A stretch of DNA of 64,000 nt from a bacterium D16-76 (lineage in GTDB: Bacteria; Bacillota; Clostridia; Oscillospirales; Acutalibacteraceae), in assembly GCA_009917445.1 (NCBI GenBank), contig QZEE01000010.1, positions 53,150 through 117,149 on the forward strand, written 5' to 3'. The translations under genes and the position numbers were made by a program. The notes below the pieces were generated by a model. That model did no database searches, was not told the origin of the DNA, and saw only the letters and a list, made by a program, of their open reading frames with translations. The first letter of the stretch is position 1; each line of letters begins with the position of its first letter. Below are positions 23,817 through 31,492 of the stretch, in pieces.

Positions 23817-24971
23817 TTAATTGCCTCCTTGTGGGGTTTCTTCTGGTTGTGGGCCCTGGGCCAAAATGGACAGGGCGGTTTGCAGGTCCTGCGGGCTGGG
23901 GTTTAGGATCTCGGCCCGGCAGGCCATGCCGCAGATGCGGCGGGGGCCGTCCCCCAGCAGCACCCGGACGTTGTGGGCGCAGGTGCATTTGCGCTGGGGG
24001 AACTTGGAATCGAACCAGGCGCCCAGGGCGGGCTGCTGGCTGTGCAGGCGGGCGCTTACCTGGGCGATTTTTTCGGGGGAGCCGAAGTAGAGGCACAGGG
24101 TAAAGGCATCGAGGTCGGCGTAAAAGCCGGCGGCGCACCGGCCCTCTTTGCGGTATTCCCCTTTCCATTGGGAGCCCCAGGTGATCTCCCGCAGGGGCTT
24201 GACGTAGAGCTTCATGCCCTGGGCGGTCATGGCGCTGTGCAGGGTGCGGGCGGCCTGGGCTACGGCTGGGGTAAGGGTGGCGAAAATGTCCCCGGCGGCG
24301 GGGGCCCCCCGCAGGGCGGCCCGGTAATCGGCCCGCAGGTAGTTCATGTAGCGGTATTTGCTTTCGGGGGCTTTGCACAGGGCCCAGAGGCCGTAGAGCA
24401 TTTTGGGGAAGTCCCGGCAGGTGATGTAGACGGCTTGGGGCTCGGGGCGTTCATCCAGGCCCAGGGCCTGCAGGCGCTGGAAGCGGGGGGCGTTTTCCCC
24501 CTGGAGATGGGGCCACTCCATAGCGGCGCGGGCTTCCTGCCATTGGGCGGGGGTTAGGGACAGCACGCCTTTTTCCAGGGCGTGGGCCCGGGCGCCCAGC
24601 TGGTACAAATAGGCCGCGTAAAAGCGGATGGCCTGTTGGAAGCGGTTCCGCAGGCGGCTTTCCTTGGGGTCGGTTTGGTGGGGGTTCTCGGCGGGCTCTT
24701 CTATGGGAGGGCGGGATTGGATGTATTCGTCGTACTCCCCCTGGGGGATGAGGAAAAAGGCGGGGTCGCTGTACATTTCGCCGTACAGGCCCTTGATAAA
24801 AGCGTAAAACTGGCGTTGGCCCTCGGCCATGTCGGAGAGGGCGTGTTCGCCTTCTGGGATGGCTTCGTGGAATGGGGCCAGCATGCGCAGGCAATGGAGG
24901 ATGGAACGCCGGGGGGCGTCATCTTTGGGTGGTGTGGGGCGGCCCCACAATACAGCTTCTCTTCCAGGCAT
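23817..24971 (-). CDS. Uncharacterised 384-residue protein
   Basis: No family recognised. It is a soluble protein with no signal peptide or membrane helix. Residues 1-190 are mainly helical and rich in Ala, Arg and Gln. The C-terminal third is more beta-like and ends in a cluster of cysteines: CTCAHN near residue 325 and RRICGMACR near 343-351, a spacing that could hold a metal. It starts at ATG 24971 with AGGAGG 9 bases upstream. It sits in a two-gene operon with the D-2-hydroxyacid dehydrogenase, so a role tied to that substrate is possible. Confidence 0.7.
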   Translation of the reverse strand: MPGREAVLWGRPTPPKDDAPRRSILHCLRMLAPFHEAIPEGEHALSDMAEGQRQFYAFIKGLYGEMYSDPAFFLIPQGEYDEYIQSRPPIEEPAENPHQTDPKESRLRNRFQQAIRFYAAYLYQLGARAHALEKGVLSLTPAQWQEARAAMEWPHLQGENAPRFQRLQALGLDERPEPQAVYITCRDFPKMLYGLWALCKAPESKYRYMNYLRADYRAALRGAPAAGDIFATLTPAVAQAARTLHSAMTAQGMKLYVKPLREITWGSQWKGEYRKEGRCAAGFYADLDAFTLCLYFGSPEKIAQVSARLHSQQPALGAWFDSKFPQRKCTCAHNVRVLLGDGPRRICGMACRAEILNPSPQDLQTALSILAQGPQPEETPQGGN

Positions 24972-25507
24972 AAGGGAATACCTCCTTTTCTTTCCCCCGC
25001 GGATGTTAGGGGGGGACTAAGAATCCCTTCATTTCAGATCCTTTTCTTTTTTCCAGACCAGTTTACCACAAAACTTGCCGGCTGTCTATGCAAATCCCAT
25101 GAACTTGCGGAGGAGGGTTTTGTTTAATAAGGGGGAAAGCGGGGGGATGGGGGTGGTTTTTCGGGGGGGATTGGCGGAAATATACAGAAATAGAGAGGGG
25201 CGGCGTCCTGTTTTTATGGGAGTGCCGAAAGGGCGTGATAGCGCGGTCCAGGTGCGTTAGGCACCTGGCGGGTTCTCAGGGCAGGGCCCTGAGTGGGGGT
25301 TGGGGCAAGGCCCCAAGGTCTTGCCGTAGGGGGCGGCCTTTGCCCCCGGAGGCTCTATAGGCGTGAGCCGGGGTTTGGGGCGGGAGCCCCAAGGTCTTAA
25401 ATCCCCCATAAAAAGGGGCAGGCGGGTTTTCGCTATTTATATATGTAATGGGTGTAATGGGGAGATGGGCGCGCCTTTGAGAAGCGGGCCTATTTTTCAG
25501 GATAGAT
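24972..25507. other. Intergenic region with hairpin array
   Basis: No convincing gene in the long gap before the surface-glycan operon. The 61-codon frame at 25075-25260 lacks codon bias or homology. The left part holds the promoter region for the minus-strand unknown gene; the right part holds the hairpin array and then a clear plus-strand promoter. Confidence 0.5.
25248..25397. repeat. Array of five adjacent GC-rich palindromes
   Basis: In 150 bases there are five hairpins in succession: CCAGGTGC...GCACCTGG, TCAGGGC...GCCCTGA, TTGGGGC...GCCCCAA, GGGGGC...GCCCCC and TTGGGGC...GCCCCAA. The third and fifth share the extension GCCCCAAGGTCTT, so they are direct repeats of one unit. Confidence 0.65.
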
Positions 25508-25536
25508 TTGCAAAACCAGCACGAAGCGTGTATAAT
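25508..25536 (+). promoter_or_regulatory. Promoter of the surface-glycan operon
   Basis: TTGCAA (25508-25513), a 17-base spacer and a perfect TATAAT (25531-25536), 64 bases before the glycosyltransferase start. This is a standard housekeeping-sigma promoter. Confidence 0.8.
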
Positions 25537-25600
25537 AGTAGCACCTGTCCCCATCCTAAATTTTGACGTACAGCGCGTGTCGGCGCAAAGGAGGCACCGT

Positions 25601-26575
25601 ATGCCTAAAATCAGTGTGATCGTACCGGTATACAATGTGGAGAAATATGTGGAAAAATGCCTGCGCTCTGTTTTAGGGCAAAGCTTTGGAGATTTCGAGC
25701 TTTTGGTTGTGGACGATGGCTCGCCGGACGGCAGCGGGGCTATTTGCGACCGGTTGGCCCAGGAGGACCCCCGGGTGCGGGTGGTGCACCAGGAGAACCA
25801 GGGCCTGGGCGGCGCCCGGAATACGGGCATAAAGGAAGCGGCGGGGCAATGGCTGCTTTTTGTAGACAGCGACGACTGGCTGGAGCCCCAGACCCTGGAA
25901 CGCACCTATGAGGCCGCGGAAAAGCACGGGGCGGATATGGTTATGTTCGCTTTCCAGTCGGTAGACGAGGAGGGCCGGGTGCTGCGCACCTTTGCGCCGC
26001 CGGTGGCCCAGGACAAGCCCCTTTCTGCTGAGGAATGGTGGGACATGCTGTTTAACGCCCCCTGTGCCTGGAACAAGCTGTACAGGGCCGATCTGTTTGA
26101 AAAGACCGGGGCCCTGTTCCCCCCGCGGGTGTGGTATGAGGACGTGCGGACGACCCCCAAGCTGGCCGCGGCCTGCGGGCGGGTGGTGTATACCGGGTAT
26201 GTGGGGTATAATTATTTGCAGCGGGCGGGCTCGATTATGGCGAACCTGAACCTGGAGAGGAACATTGAGATTTTAGAGGCCTTTGACGATTTGCTGGGGT
26301 ATTTCAGGGAAAAGGGCCTTTTTGAGCGGTATAAGGACGAGCTGTGCTACATGACCTTTTTGCACACGTACCTGGAAGCCTCGGTGCGGATCATCCGCAG
26401 CGACCGGAAAAGCGCGCTGCTGCCGAAATTCCGGCGGTACGCGGAGGAGGCTTTCCCGGATTTCCGGTCCAGCAAATATATGGGCAAGCTGGGGGCCAAG
26501 CGGCGGCTTTTGTTCCGGCTGCTGGAAATGAAGCAGTATTGGCTGATTGACCTGCTGTTTAAGGTGCGGGGCTGA
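25601..26575 (+). CDS. Family 2 glycosyltransferase
   Basis: A 324-residue GT-A enzyme with SVIVPVYNVEKYVEKCL at the N-terminus, VDDGSPDGS near residue 40 and the metal-binding DSDDW near residue 90. Start ATG 25601 follows AAAGGAGG with 7-base spacing; the frame open from 25508 has no support. It transfers a sugar from a nucleotide donor; the acceptor is probably the lipid-linked intermediate handled by the flippase and sugar transferase that follow. First gene of the operon. Confidence 0.92.
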   Translation: MPKISVIVPVYNVEKYVEKCLRSVLGQSFGDFELLVVDDGSPDGSGAICDRLAQEDPRVRVVHQENQGLGGARNTGIKEAAGQWLLFVDSDDWLEPQTLERTYEAAEKHGADMVMFAFQSVDEEGRVLRTFAPPVAQDKPLSAEEWWDMLFNAPCAWNKLYRADLFEKTGALFPPRVWYEDVRTTPKLAAACGRVVYTGYVGYNYLQRAGSIMANLNLERNIEILEAFDDLLGYFREKGLFERYKDELCYMTFLHTYLEASVRIIRSDRKSALLPKFRRYAEEAFPDFRSSKYMGKLGAKRRLLFRLLEMKQYWLIDLLFKVRG

Positions 26576-26586
26576 GGGGGGAGTTT

Positions 26587-27855
26587 ATGGGTTTAAAAGA
26601 AAAATGGCAGAACCGCACCCGCCACAGCCTGCTGGAAAACACGGTGATGCTGTATATTCTGCAGTTTTCCACCATGGCCCTGGGCTTTTTTACCCAGGGG
26701 TTCCAGGTGCGGGTGCTGGGCATGGAGAAGGTGGGGGCCTTGGGCGCGGCGGCCTATGCCACCAATTTTTTCCAGATGCTGATTGATTTTGGGTTTATCC
26801 TGTCGGCTACGGCTAAAATCTCCCAGCGGCGGGAGGACAAGGGGGAGCTGGGGCATATCCTCTCCTGCGTCATAGCGGCCAAGGGGCTGTTTATGGCGGT
26901 GTCCTTTGGGGTGCTGCTGGGGTTTATTGCCCCGGCCCTTACGGGGGAGGGGGAACTGCAGGTATATGTGTATTACCTGCTGTCGGTGTGCCTGGGGTCC
27001 CTTTTGCCGGACTTTATGTACCGGGGGCTGGAACAGATGGGGCCTATTACCGCCCGGGCGGTGAGCATAAAGACCTTTGCCGCGGTGATGATCTTCCTGT
27101 TTCTGCGGCAGCCGGGGGACTATTACATGGTGCCCCTGTTTACGGCCATAGGCAACGGGGGGGCCCTGGTGTTTGTGTACTGGCACCTGTTTAAAAAGGT
27201 GGGGGTAAGGTTCTGCCCCATAAGGCCCTGGGACGTGTGGGAGGAAATGAAGGAATCTTCCCAGTTTTTCCTGTCAAAAGTGGCGGGGTCCATTAACGTG
27301 AGCCTGAGCGGTGTGATTTTGAAGGCTGTGGCCGGGGAGACGGTAACCGGCCTTTACACCAACGCCGACCGGGTCATCAGCGTGGCAAGGGCGGGCATGT
27401 CGCCCATAGCGGACAGCCTGTACCCCCATATTATGAAGAACCGGAATTTCGCCATTGTGAAAAAGGCGCTGGTGCTGGTGTACCCGGTGATTTTGCTGGG
27501 GTGCGCCCTGGTGTTTATTTTCGCTGAGCCCCTGCTGGTTTTGTGGCTGGGGCCTGAGGGGAAGGATGTGGCCGCGCCCCTGCGGCTGATGATCCCGGCG
27601 GCGGTGTTTACCTTCCCCAGCTATGTGCTGGGGCACCCTACCCTGGGGGCCATGGGGCTGATTAAATATGCCAACATATCGGTGGTTTTCGGCACGGCGG
27701 TGTACCTGCTGGGGCTGGGGGCGGCTTACTTTACCGTGGGCGTGAGCCTTACCTCGGCCAGCGTGCTGGCAAGCCTTACCGAGTTTTCCATCCTGGTGTT
27801 CCGGATAGCGGTCATTATCAGGCACCGGCAGATTTTGAAGGATGGGGCTGTGTGA
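26587..27855 (+). CDS. Wzx-type polysaccharide/lipid-linked oligosaccharide flippase
   Basis: A 422-residue integral membrane protein with about 12 hydrophobic helices in the MATE/MOP-type pattern. The N-terminal NTVMLYILQFSTMALGF and VLGMEKVGALGAAAYATNFF segments match polysaccharide biosynthesis flippases. It would flip undecaprenyl-linked repeat units outward. It starts 11 bases after the glycosyltransferase stop, with GAGGGGGGAG as the ribosome site. The context (glycosyltransferase, priming transferase, epimerase, LTA-synthase-like enzyme) supports a wall-polymer or capsule role. Confidence 0.9.
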   Translation: MGLKEKWQNRTRHSLLENTVMLYILQFSTMALGFFTQGFQVRVLGMEKVGALGAAAYATNFFQMLIDFGFILSATAKISQRREDKGELGHILSCVIAAKGLFMAVSFGVLLGFIAPALTGEGELQVYVYYLLSVCLGSLLPDFMYRGLEQMGPITARAVSIKTFAAVMIFLFLRQPGDYYMVPLFTAIGNGGALVFVYWHLFKKVGVRFCPIRPWDVWEEMKESSQFFLSKVAGSINVSLSGVILKAVAGETVTGLYTNADRVISVARAGMSPIADSLYPHIMKNRNFAIVKKALVLVYPVILLGCALVFIFAEPLLVLWLGPEGKDVAAPLRLMIPAAVFTFPSYVLGHPTLGAMGLIKYANISVVFGTAVYLLGLGAAYFTVGVSLTSASVLASLTEFSILVFRIAVIIRHRQILKDGAV

Positions 27856-27922
27856 TATGTGGTACCGGCCTGTGGGGGAAGCACTACAGGTAGAGTTTTC
27901 CAGAAGTAAAAGGTGGAAGTTT

Positions 27923-27951
27923 TTGCTTTTTGCGAGCCTATCTGCTATAAT
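27923..27951 (+). promoter_or_regulatory. Internal promoter before the priming sugar transferase
   Basis: TTGCTT (27923-27928), 17-base spacer, TATAAT (27946-27951) with an extended TGC directly before the -10. The 146-base gap to the previous gene supports a separate transcription start. Confidence 0.7.
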
Positions 27952-28001
27952 GGGGGCAAAAGTGCGGGGCGTAAAGCCTGGCCCGGTTGGGGGATTTTGC
28001 C

Positions 28002-29384
28002 ATGCATATGATTAAAAAACTGAAAAGGACCGTTGTCTTTATTATGAAGCTGGCGCTGTTTGCGTCGCTGTTTGGGATATTCTTCGGGATTTTTGGGATC
28101 AACAACCCCTGGCTGTTTGACCTGTCCCGGACCACCGGCGTTACCACGGTCACCTTTATTGTCATGGGCATTGCCTTGATGTCGGTTTATGGGGGGTACT
28201 CCATCGGCACCCAGAAGTCTAAGCCCATTGTGCACTCTATGGCCCTGGCCACGGTGATTACGGACCTGGTGACCCATTTGCAGCTGTCCATTATGAACAC
28301 CAGCCAGTTTAACAACGACCACTTTGTTTATGAGACGCCCCATCTGCTTTTGCTGGTCATGTTTTTGCAGATCGTGGTGATCATCCTTTTCACCTATTTC
28401 GGCAACTTCATCTATTTTTCTTTAGAGCCCCCGGAGAAGTGCTGCGTGGTGTCCTCCTCCCGGGAGAGCCTGGGGAGCATCATCCCTAAGGTGGAGCGGT
28501 TTAAGAAGCAGTACCAGATCCGGGAGATCGTGCGGTATGACTCCCCCAAGGTGCTGGATGTCATAAGCCGGAACGACACGGTGTTTTTGTACGACGTGCC
28601 TACCCGGGAACGCACCAGCCTGATCGACTTTTGCTACCAGACCCAGAAGAACATCTATTATAATTTTGAGATGATCGACGTGGTGAGCCAGGGGGCCCGG
28701 TATGTGAACCTGGACGACAAATCTTTGGTGATGCACATTGCCAAGGACCTGACCATGGAACAGCGTATTGTGAAAAGGCTGATGGATATTTCCATCTCCC
28801 TGCTGGCGCTGGTGGTTAGCAGCCCCATTATGCTGGCCTGTGCCGTGGCTATTAAGGCTGAGGACGGGGGCAAGGTCTTTTATAAGCAGAAGCGGCTGAC
28901 CAAGTATGGACGGGTGTTCCAGGTGTATAAGTTCCGCACCATGAAAGAGGAAAACTCGGTGCACAAGTCGGTGACCGAAAACGACGACCGCATTACCAAG
29001 GTAGGGGGCATCCTGCGGAAGTTCCGCGTAGACGAGCTGCCCCAGATGCTGAACATCTTAAAGGGCGACATGACTGTGGTGGGGCCCCGGCCGGAAATGC
29101 TGGAAAACGTGGAGAAGTACACCGAGGAGCTGCCGGAGTTTTCTTACCGCCTGCGCATGAAGGCGGGGTTAACGGGGCTTGCGCAGATATCGGGCAAGTA
29201 CAATACCTCGCCTAAGGACAAGCTGGTGATGGACCTGATGTATATTGAGAATTACAGCATCTGGCAGGATTTGAAGCTGATTTTCCAGACCATTACCGTG
29301 TTTTTGAAGGCTTCGGAGAGCACGGAGGCCTTTGGCAAGGAAGAGCTTTACGACTTTGACAGCGAAGAGGACGGCAAAAAGTAA
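28002..29384 (+). CDS. Polyprenyl glycosylphosphotransferase (priming sugar transferase)
   Basis: A 460-residue protein of the WbaP/WcaJ type. Four N-terminal membrane helices (residues about 10-135) precede a cytoplasmic segment. The C-terminal bacterial sugar transferase domain (from about residue 260) contains KRLMDISISLLALVVSSP, YKFRTMKEEN, RKFRVDELPQMLNILKGDM and VGPRPEM. It moves a sugar-1-phosphate onto undecaprenyl phosphate, the first step of surface polysaccharide synthesis. Start ATG 28002 has GGGGG 8 bases upstream; the TTG at 27987 is less likely. Confidence 0.93.
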   Translation: MHMIKKLKRTVVFIMKLALFASLFGIFFGIFGINNPWLFDLSRTTGVTTVTFIVMGIALMSVYGGYSIGTQKSKPIVHSMALATVITDLVTHLQLSIMNTSQFNNDHFVYETPHLLLLVMFLQIVVIILFTYFGNFIYFSLEPPEKCCVVSSSRESLGSIIPKVERFKKQYQIREIVRYDSPKVLDVISRNDTVFLYDVPTRERTSLIDFCYQTQKNIYYNFEMIDVVSQGARYVNLDDKSLVMHIAKDLTMEQRIVKRLMDISISLLALVVSSPIMLACAVAIKAEDGGKVFYKQKRLTKYGRVFQVYKFRTMKEENSVHKSVTENDDRITKVGGILRKFRVDELPQMLNILKGDMTVVGPRPEMLENVEKYTEELPEFSYRLRMKAGLTGLAQISGKYNTSPKDKLVMDLMYIENYSIWQDLKLIFQTITVFLKASESTEAFGKEELYDFDSEEDGKK

Positions 29385-29396
29385 GGAGGCGCGCCC

Positions 29397-30110
29397 ATGG
29401 AAGAATATTTGCGCCGGGTGTACCCCGGCTCTGGGGAGGAATTTTTAAGGAAGGCCGAGGCCGCCCTGCTGGAAGGCAGGCGCATGTTCGTGGTGACGGC
29501 TAACCCGGAAATCTTGATGGCGGCGGGCCGCGGCGGGGAGGCCCGCTCCCTGCTTTTGTCAGAGGAGGCGGAAATCGTCCCGGACGGCATCAGCGTGGTG
29601 AAGGCCATGGGCATGCTGGGCCTGCCGGTTACCGAGCGCATAACCGGTGTGGACTTGGCGGACAAGCTCCTGCACACCGCCGGGCGCGCGGGGAAAAGCG
29701 TGTACCTGCTGGGCGCGAAGGAAGAGGTTGTCTCGGCCCTGGCAAGGAAACTGAAGGCCCACTACCCTTCTATGACGCTGCGCTACCACAACGGCTACGA
29801 CGGCCACAAGGACGCCATTATGAAGGAGGTTTCCACCCTGGCCCCGGATCTGCTTTTGGTAGGTTTGGGCGTCCCTGCCCAGGAGCTCTTGCTGTACCGC
29901 CACCTGCAGGAGTTTAGGAAGGGCGTGCTTATGGGCGTGGGCGGGTCTTTTGACGTGCTCAGCGGCATGAAGCGGCGGGCCCCGGTTGCCTTTCAGAAGA
30001 CCAACACCGAGTGGCTGTACCGCATTGCCCGGGAGCCTTCGCGCCTTAAGCGCTTTTGGCGCAGCAACGTGAAGTTTCTGGGCGAGGTGCGCAAGGCCGC
30101 CAGGAAATGA
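29397..30110 (+). CDS. WecG/TagA/CpsF family glycosyltransferase
   Basis: A 237-residue GT26 enzyme with TANPEILMAA near residue 35, the IVPDGISVVKAM segment containing the catalytic Asp near residue 63, and PDLLLVGLGVPAQE near residue 150. TagA adds N-acetylmannosamine to GlcNAc-PP-undecaprenol, which needs UDP-ManNAc. The next gene encodes the UDP-GlcNAc 2-epimerase that makes that donor. The chemistry is therefore coherent with a teichoic-acid-like linkage unit. A terminator follows. Confidence 0.9.
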   Translation: MEEYLRRVYPGSGEEFLRKAEAALLEGRRMFVVTANPEILMAAGRGGEARSLLLSEEAEIVPDGISVVKAMGMLGLPVTERITGVDLADKLLHTAGRAGKSVYLLGAKEEVVSALARKLKAHYPSMTLRYHNGYDGHKDAIMKEVSTLAPDLLLVGLGVPAQELLLYRHLQEFRKGVLMGVGGSFDVLSGMKRRAPVAFQKTNTEWLYRIAREPSRLKRFWRSNVKFLGEVRKAARK

Positions 30111-30115
30111 GCCTC

Positions 30116-30138
30116 GGCCCCTCTTCGGGGCCTTTTTT
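30116..30138 (+). terminator. Intrinsic terminator
   Basis: GGCCCC (30116-30121) pairs with GGGGCC (30127-30132), followed by six T, directly after the TagA-like gene. Confidence 0.8.
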
Positions 30139-30148
30139 CGTTGGCCTG

Positions 30149-30218
30149 CGGCAAGGCCGTGGGGCGCTGCCCCACACCCTGCCAGGGGGCCATGCCCCCT
30201 GGACCCCACGCTTCGCTT
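30149..30218. repeat. Dispersed double-hairpin repeat, copy 2
   Basis: Two adjacent hairpins (GTGGGGC...GCCCCAC and CCAGGGGGC...GCCCCCTGG) are followed by CCCCACGCTTCGCTTC, the same layout and tail as at 20809-20876. Confidence 0.6.
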
Positions 30219-30346
30219 CTCGCGGGCGGGGTGGCTTCTTTTGGAAGGGTTGGGGGCCGCGGCGGGAGGTTGTAAGGAAAATGTAAAAGAATTGTAGACA
30301 TGAAATTGAGGACACACGAATATACTGGTAAGAAAGGTGGATGGGT

Positions 30347-31462
30347 ATGGAGAAGATTAGGGTATTGTCTGTTTTTGGCACCAGGCCGGAGACGGTGAAG
30401 ATGGCCCCGCTGGTAAAGGAATTGGCCCGGCGGGAGGAATTGGAGAGCTTGGTTTGCGTGACCGCTCAGCACCGGCAGATGCTGGACCAGGTGCTGCATG
30501 CTTTTGACATTACACCGGATTTTGATTTGGACATTATGCAGAAGGGGCAGACGCTTTCGGACATTACGGCCCGGGTGCTGAAGGGGCTGGAGGGTGTGTG
30601 GAAAGAGGCGAAGCCCCATATTGTGCTGGTGCATGGGGACACGACCACGACCTTTGCCGGGGCTTTGGCGGCTTATTATGCCCAGGTGGCGGTGGGCCAT
30701 GTGGAGGCCGGGCTGCGCACGGGGGACAAGTATTCGCCTTTCCCGGAGGAGATGAACCGGCAGATGGTGGGGTGCATGGCGGATTTGCACTTTGCCCCTA
30801 CGGAATTGAGCCGCCAGAACCTTTTGCGGGAAGGGAAGAGGCCCGAAAGCATTGTGGTGACAGGCAACACGGCCATTGATGCGTTGGCTACTACGGTGCG
30901 GGAGGATTATACCGACGGGCTGTTGGAATGGGCTGAGGGGTCCAGGCTGATTGTGCTGACGGCCCACCGCCGGGAAAACCTGGGGGCGCCGATGCATAGG
31001 ATGTTCCGGGCGATACGGCGCATTGTGGAGGAGTTTCCGGATGTGAAGATGGTGTACCCAGTACATTTGAACCCCTTGGTGCAGGAGGCGGCGCAGGAGG
31101 AATTGGCTGGGTGCGGCCGCATACGGCTGGTAGAGCCTTTGGAGATTGTGGAGTTCCACAATTTGCTGGCGCGGTGCACCTTGATTTTGACGGACAGCGG
31201 CGGCATACAGGAGGAAGCGCCTTCTTTGGGCAAGCCGGTCATTGTGCTGCGGGATACTACCGAAAGGCCCGAGGGCATTGCCGCCGGGACGCTGAGGCTG
31301 GCGGGGACCGAGGAAGGGACTATTTATGCTATGGTGCGGGAGCTTTTGACCGACAAGGACGAATATGCCCGCATGGCCCAGGCCCAGAACCCCTATGGGG
31401 ACGGCAAGGCCAGCTGCCGTATTGCGAATGCGATTACGGCGTATTTTAAGGACAGGCTATAA
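30347..31462 (+). CDS. wecB: UDP-N-acetylglucosamine 2-epimerase (non-hydrolysing)
   Basis: A 371-residue enzyme with VLSVFGTRPETVKMAPL at the N-terminus, VTAQHRQMLDQ near residue 38, VHGDTTTTFAG near 94, VEAGLRTGD near 117 and LTDSGGIQEEAP near 284. These are the signature segments of WecB/MnaA. It interconverts UDP-GlcNAc and UDP-ManNAc, the donor for the TagA-like transferase next door. ATG 30347 was chosen over ATG 30341 because AAAGGTGG lies 6 bases before it and abuts the earlier ATG. Confidence 0.95.
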   Translation: MEKIRVLSVFGTRPETVKMAPLVKELARREELESLVCVTAQHRQMLDQVLHAFDITPDFDLDIMQKGQTLSDITARVLKGLEGVWKEAKPHIVLVHGDTTTTFAGALAAYYAQVAVGHVEAGLRTGDKYSPFPEEMNRQMVGCMADLHFAPTELSRQNLLREGKRPESIVVTGNTAIDALATTVREDYTDGLLEWAEGSRLIVLTAHRRENLGAPMHRMFRAIRRIVEEFPDVKMVYPVHLNPLVQEAAQEELAGCGRIRLVEPLEIVEFHNLLARCTLILTDSGGIQEEAPSLGKPVIVLRDTTERPEGIAAGTLRLAGTEEGTIYAMVRELLTDKDEYARMAQAQNPYGDGKASCRIANAITAYFKDRL

Positions 31463-31492
31463 AGATTGAAGATATAAGAGGGAAAACGGCCT

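Noticed and set aside
23815..24378. N-terminal extension of the D-2-hydroxyacid dehydrogenase frame
   Set aside because: It overlaps the unknown gene in another frame, is Pro/Arg-rich and lies before the true ATG at 23814.
25075..25260. 61-codon plus-strand frame in the gap before the glycan operon
   Set aside because: No Shine-Dalgarno sequence, odd composition and no neighbours on this strand.
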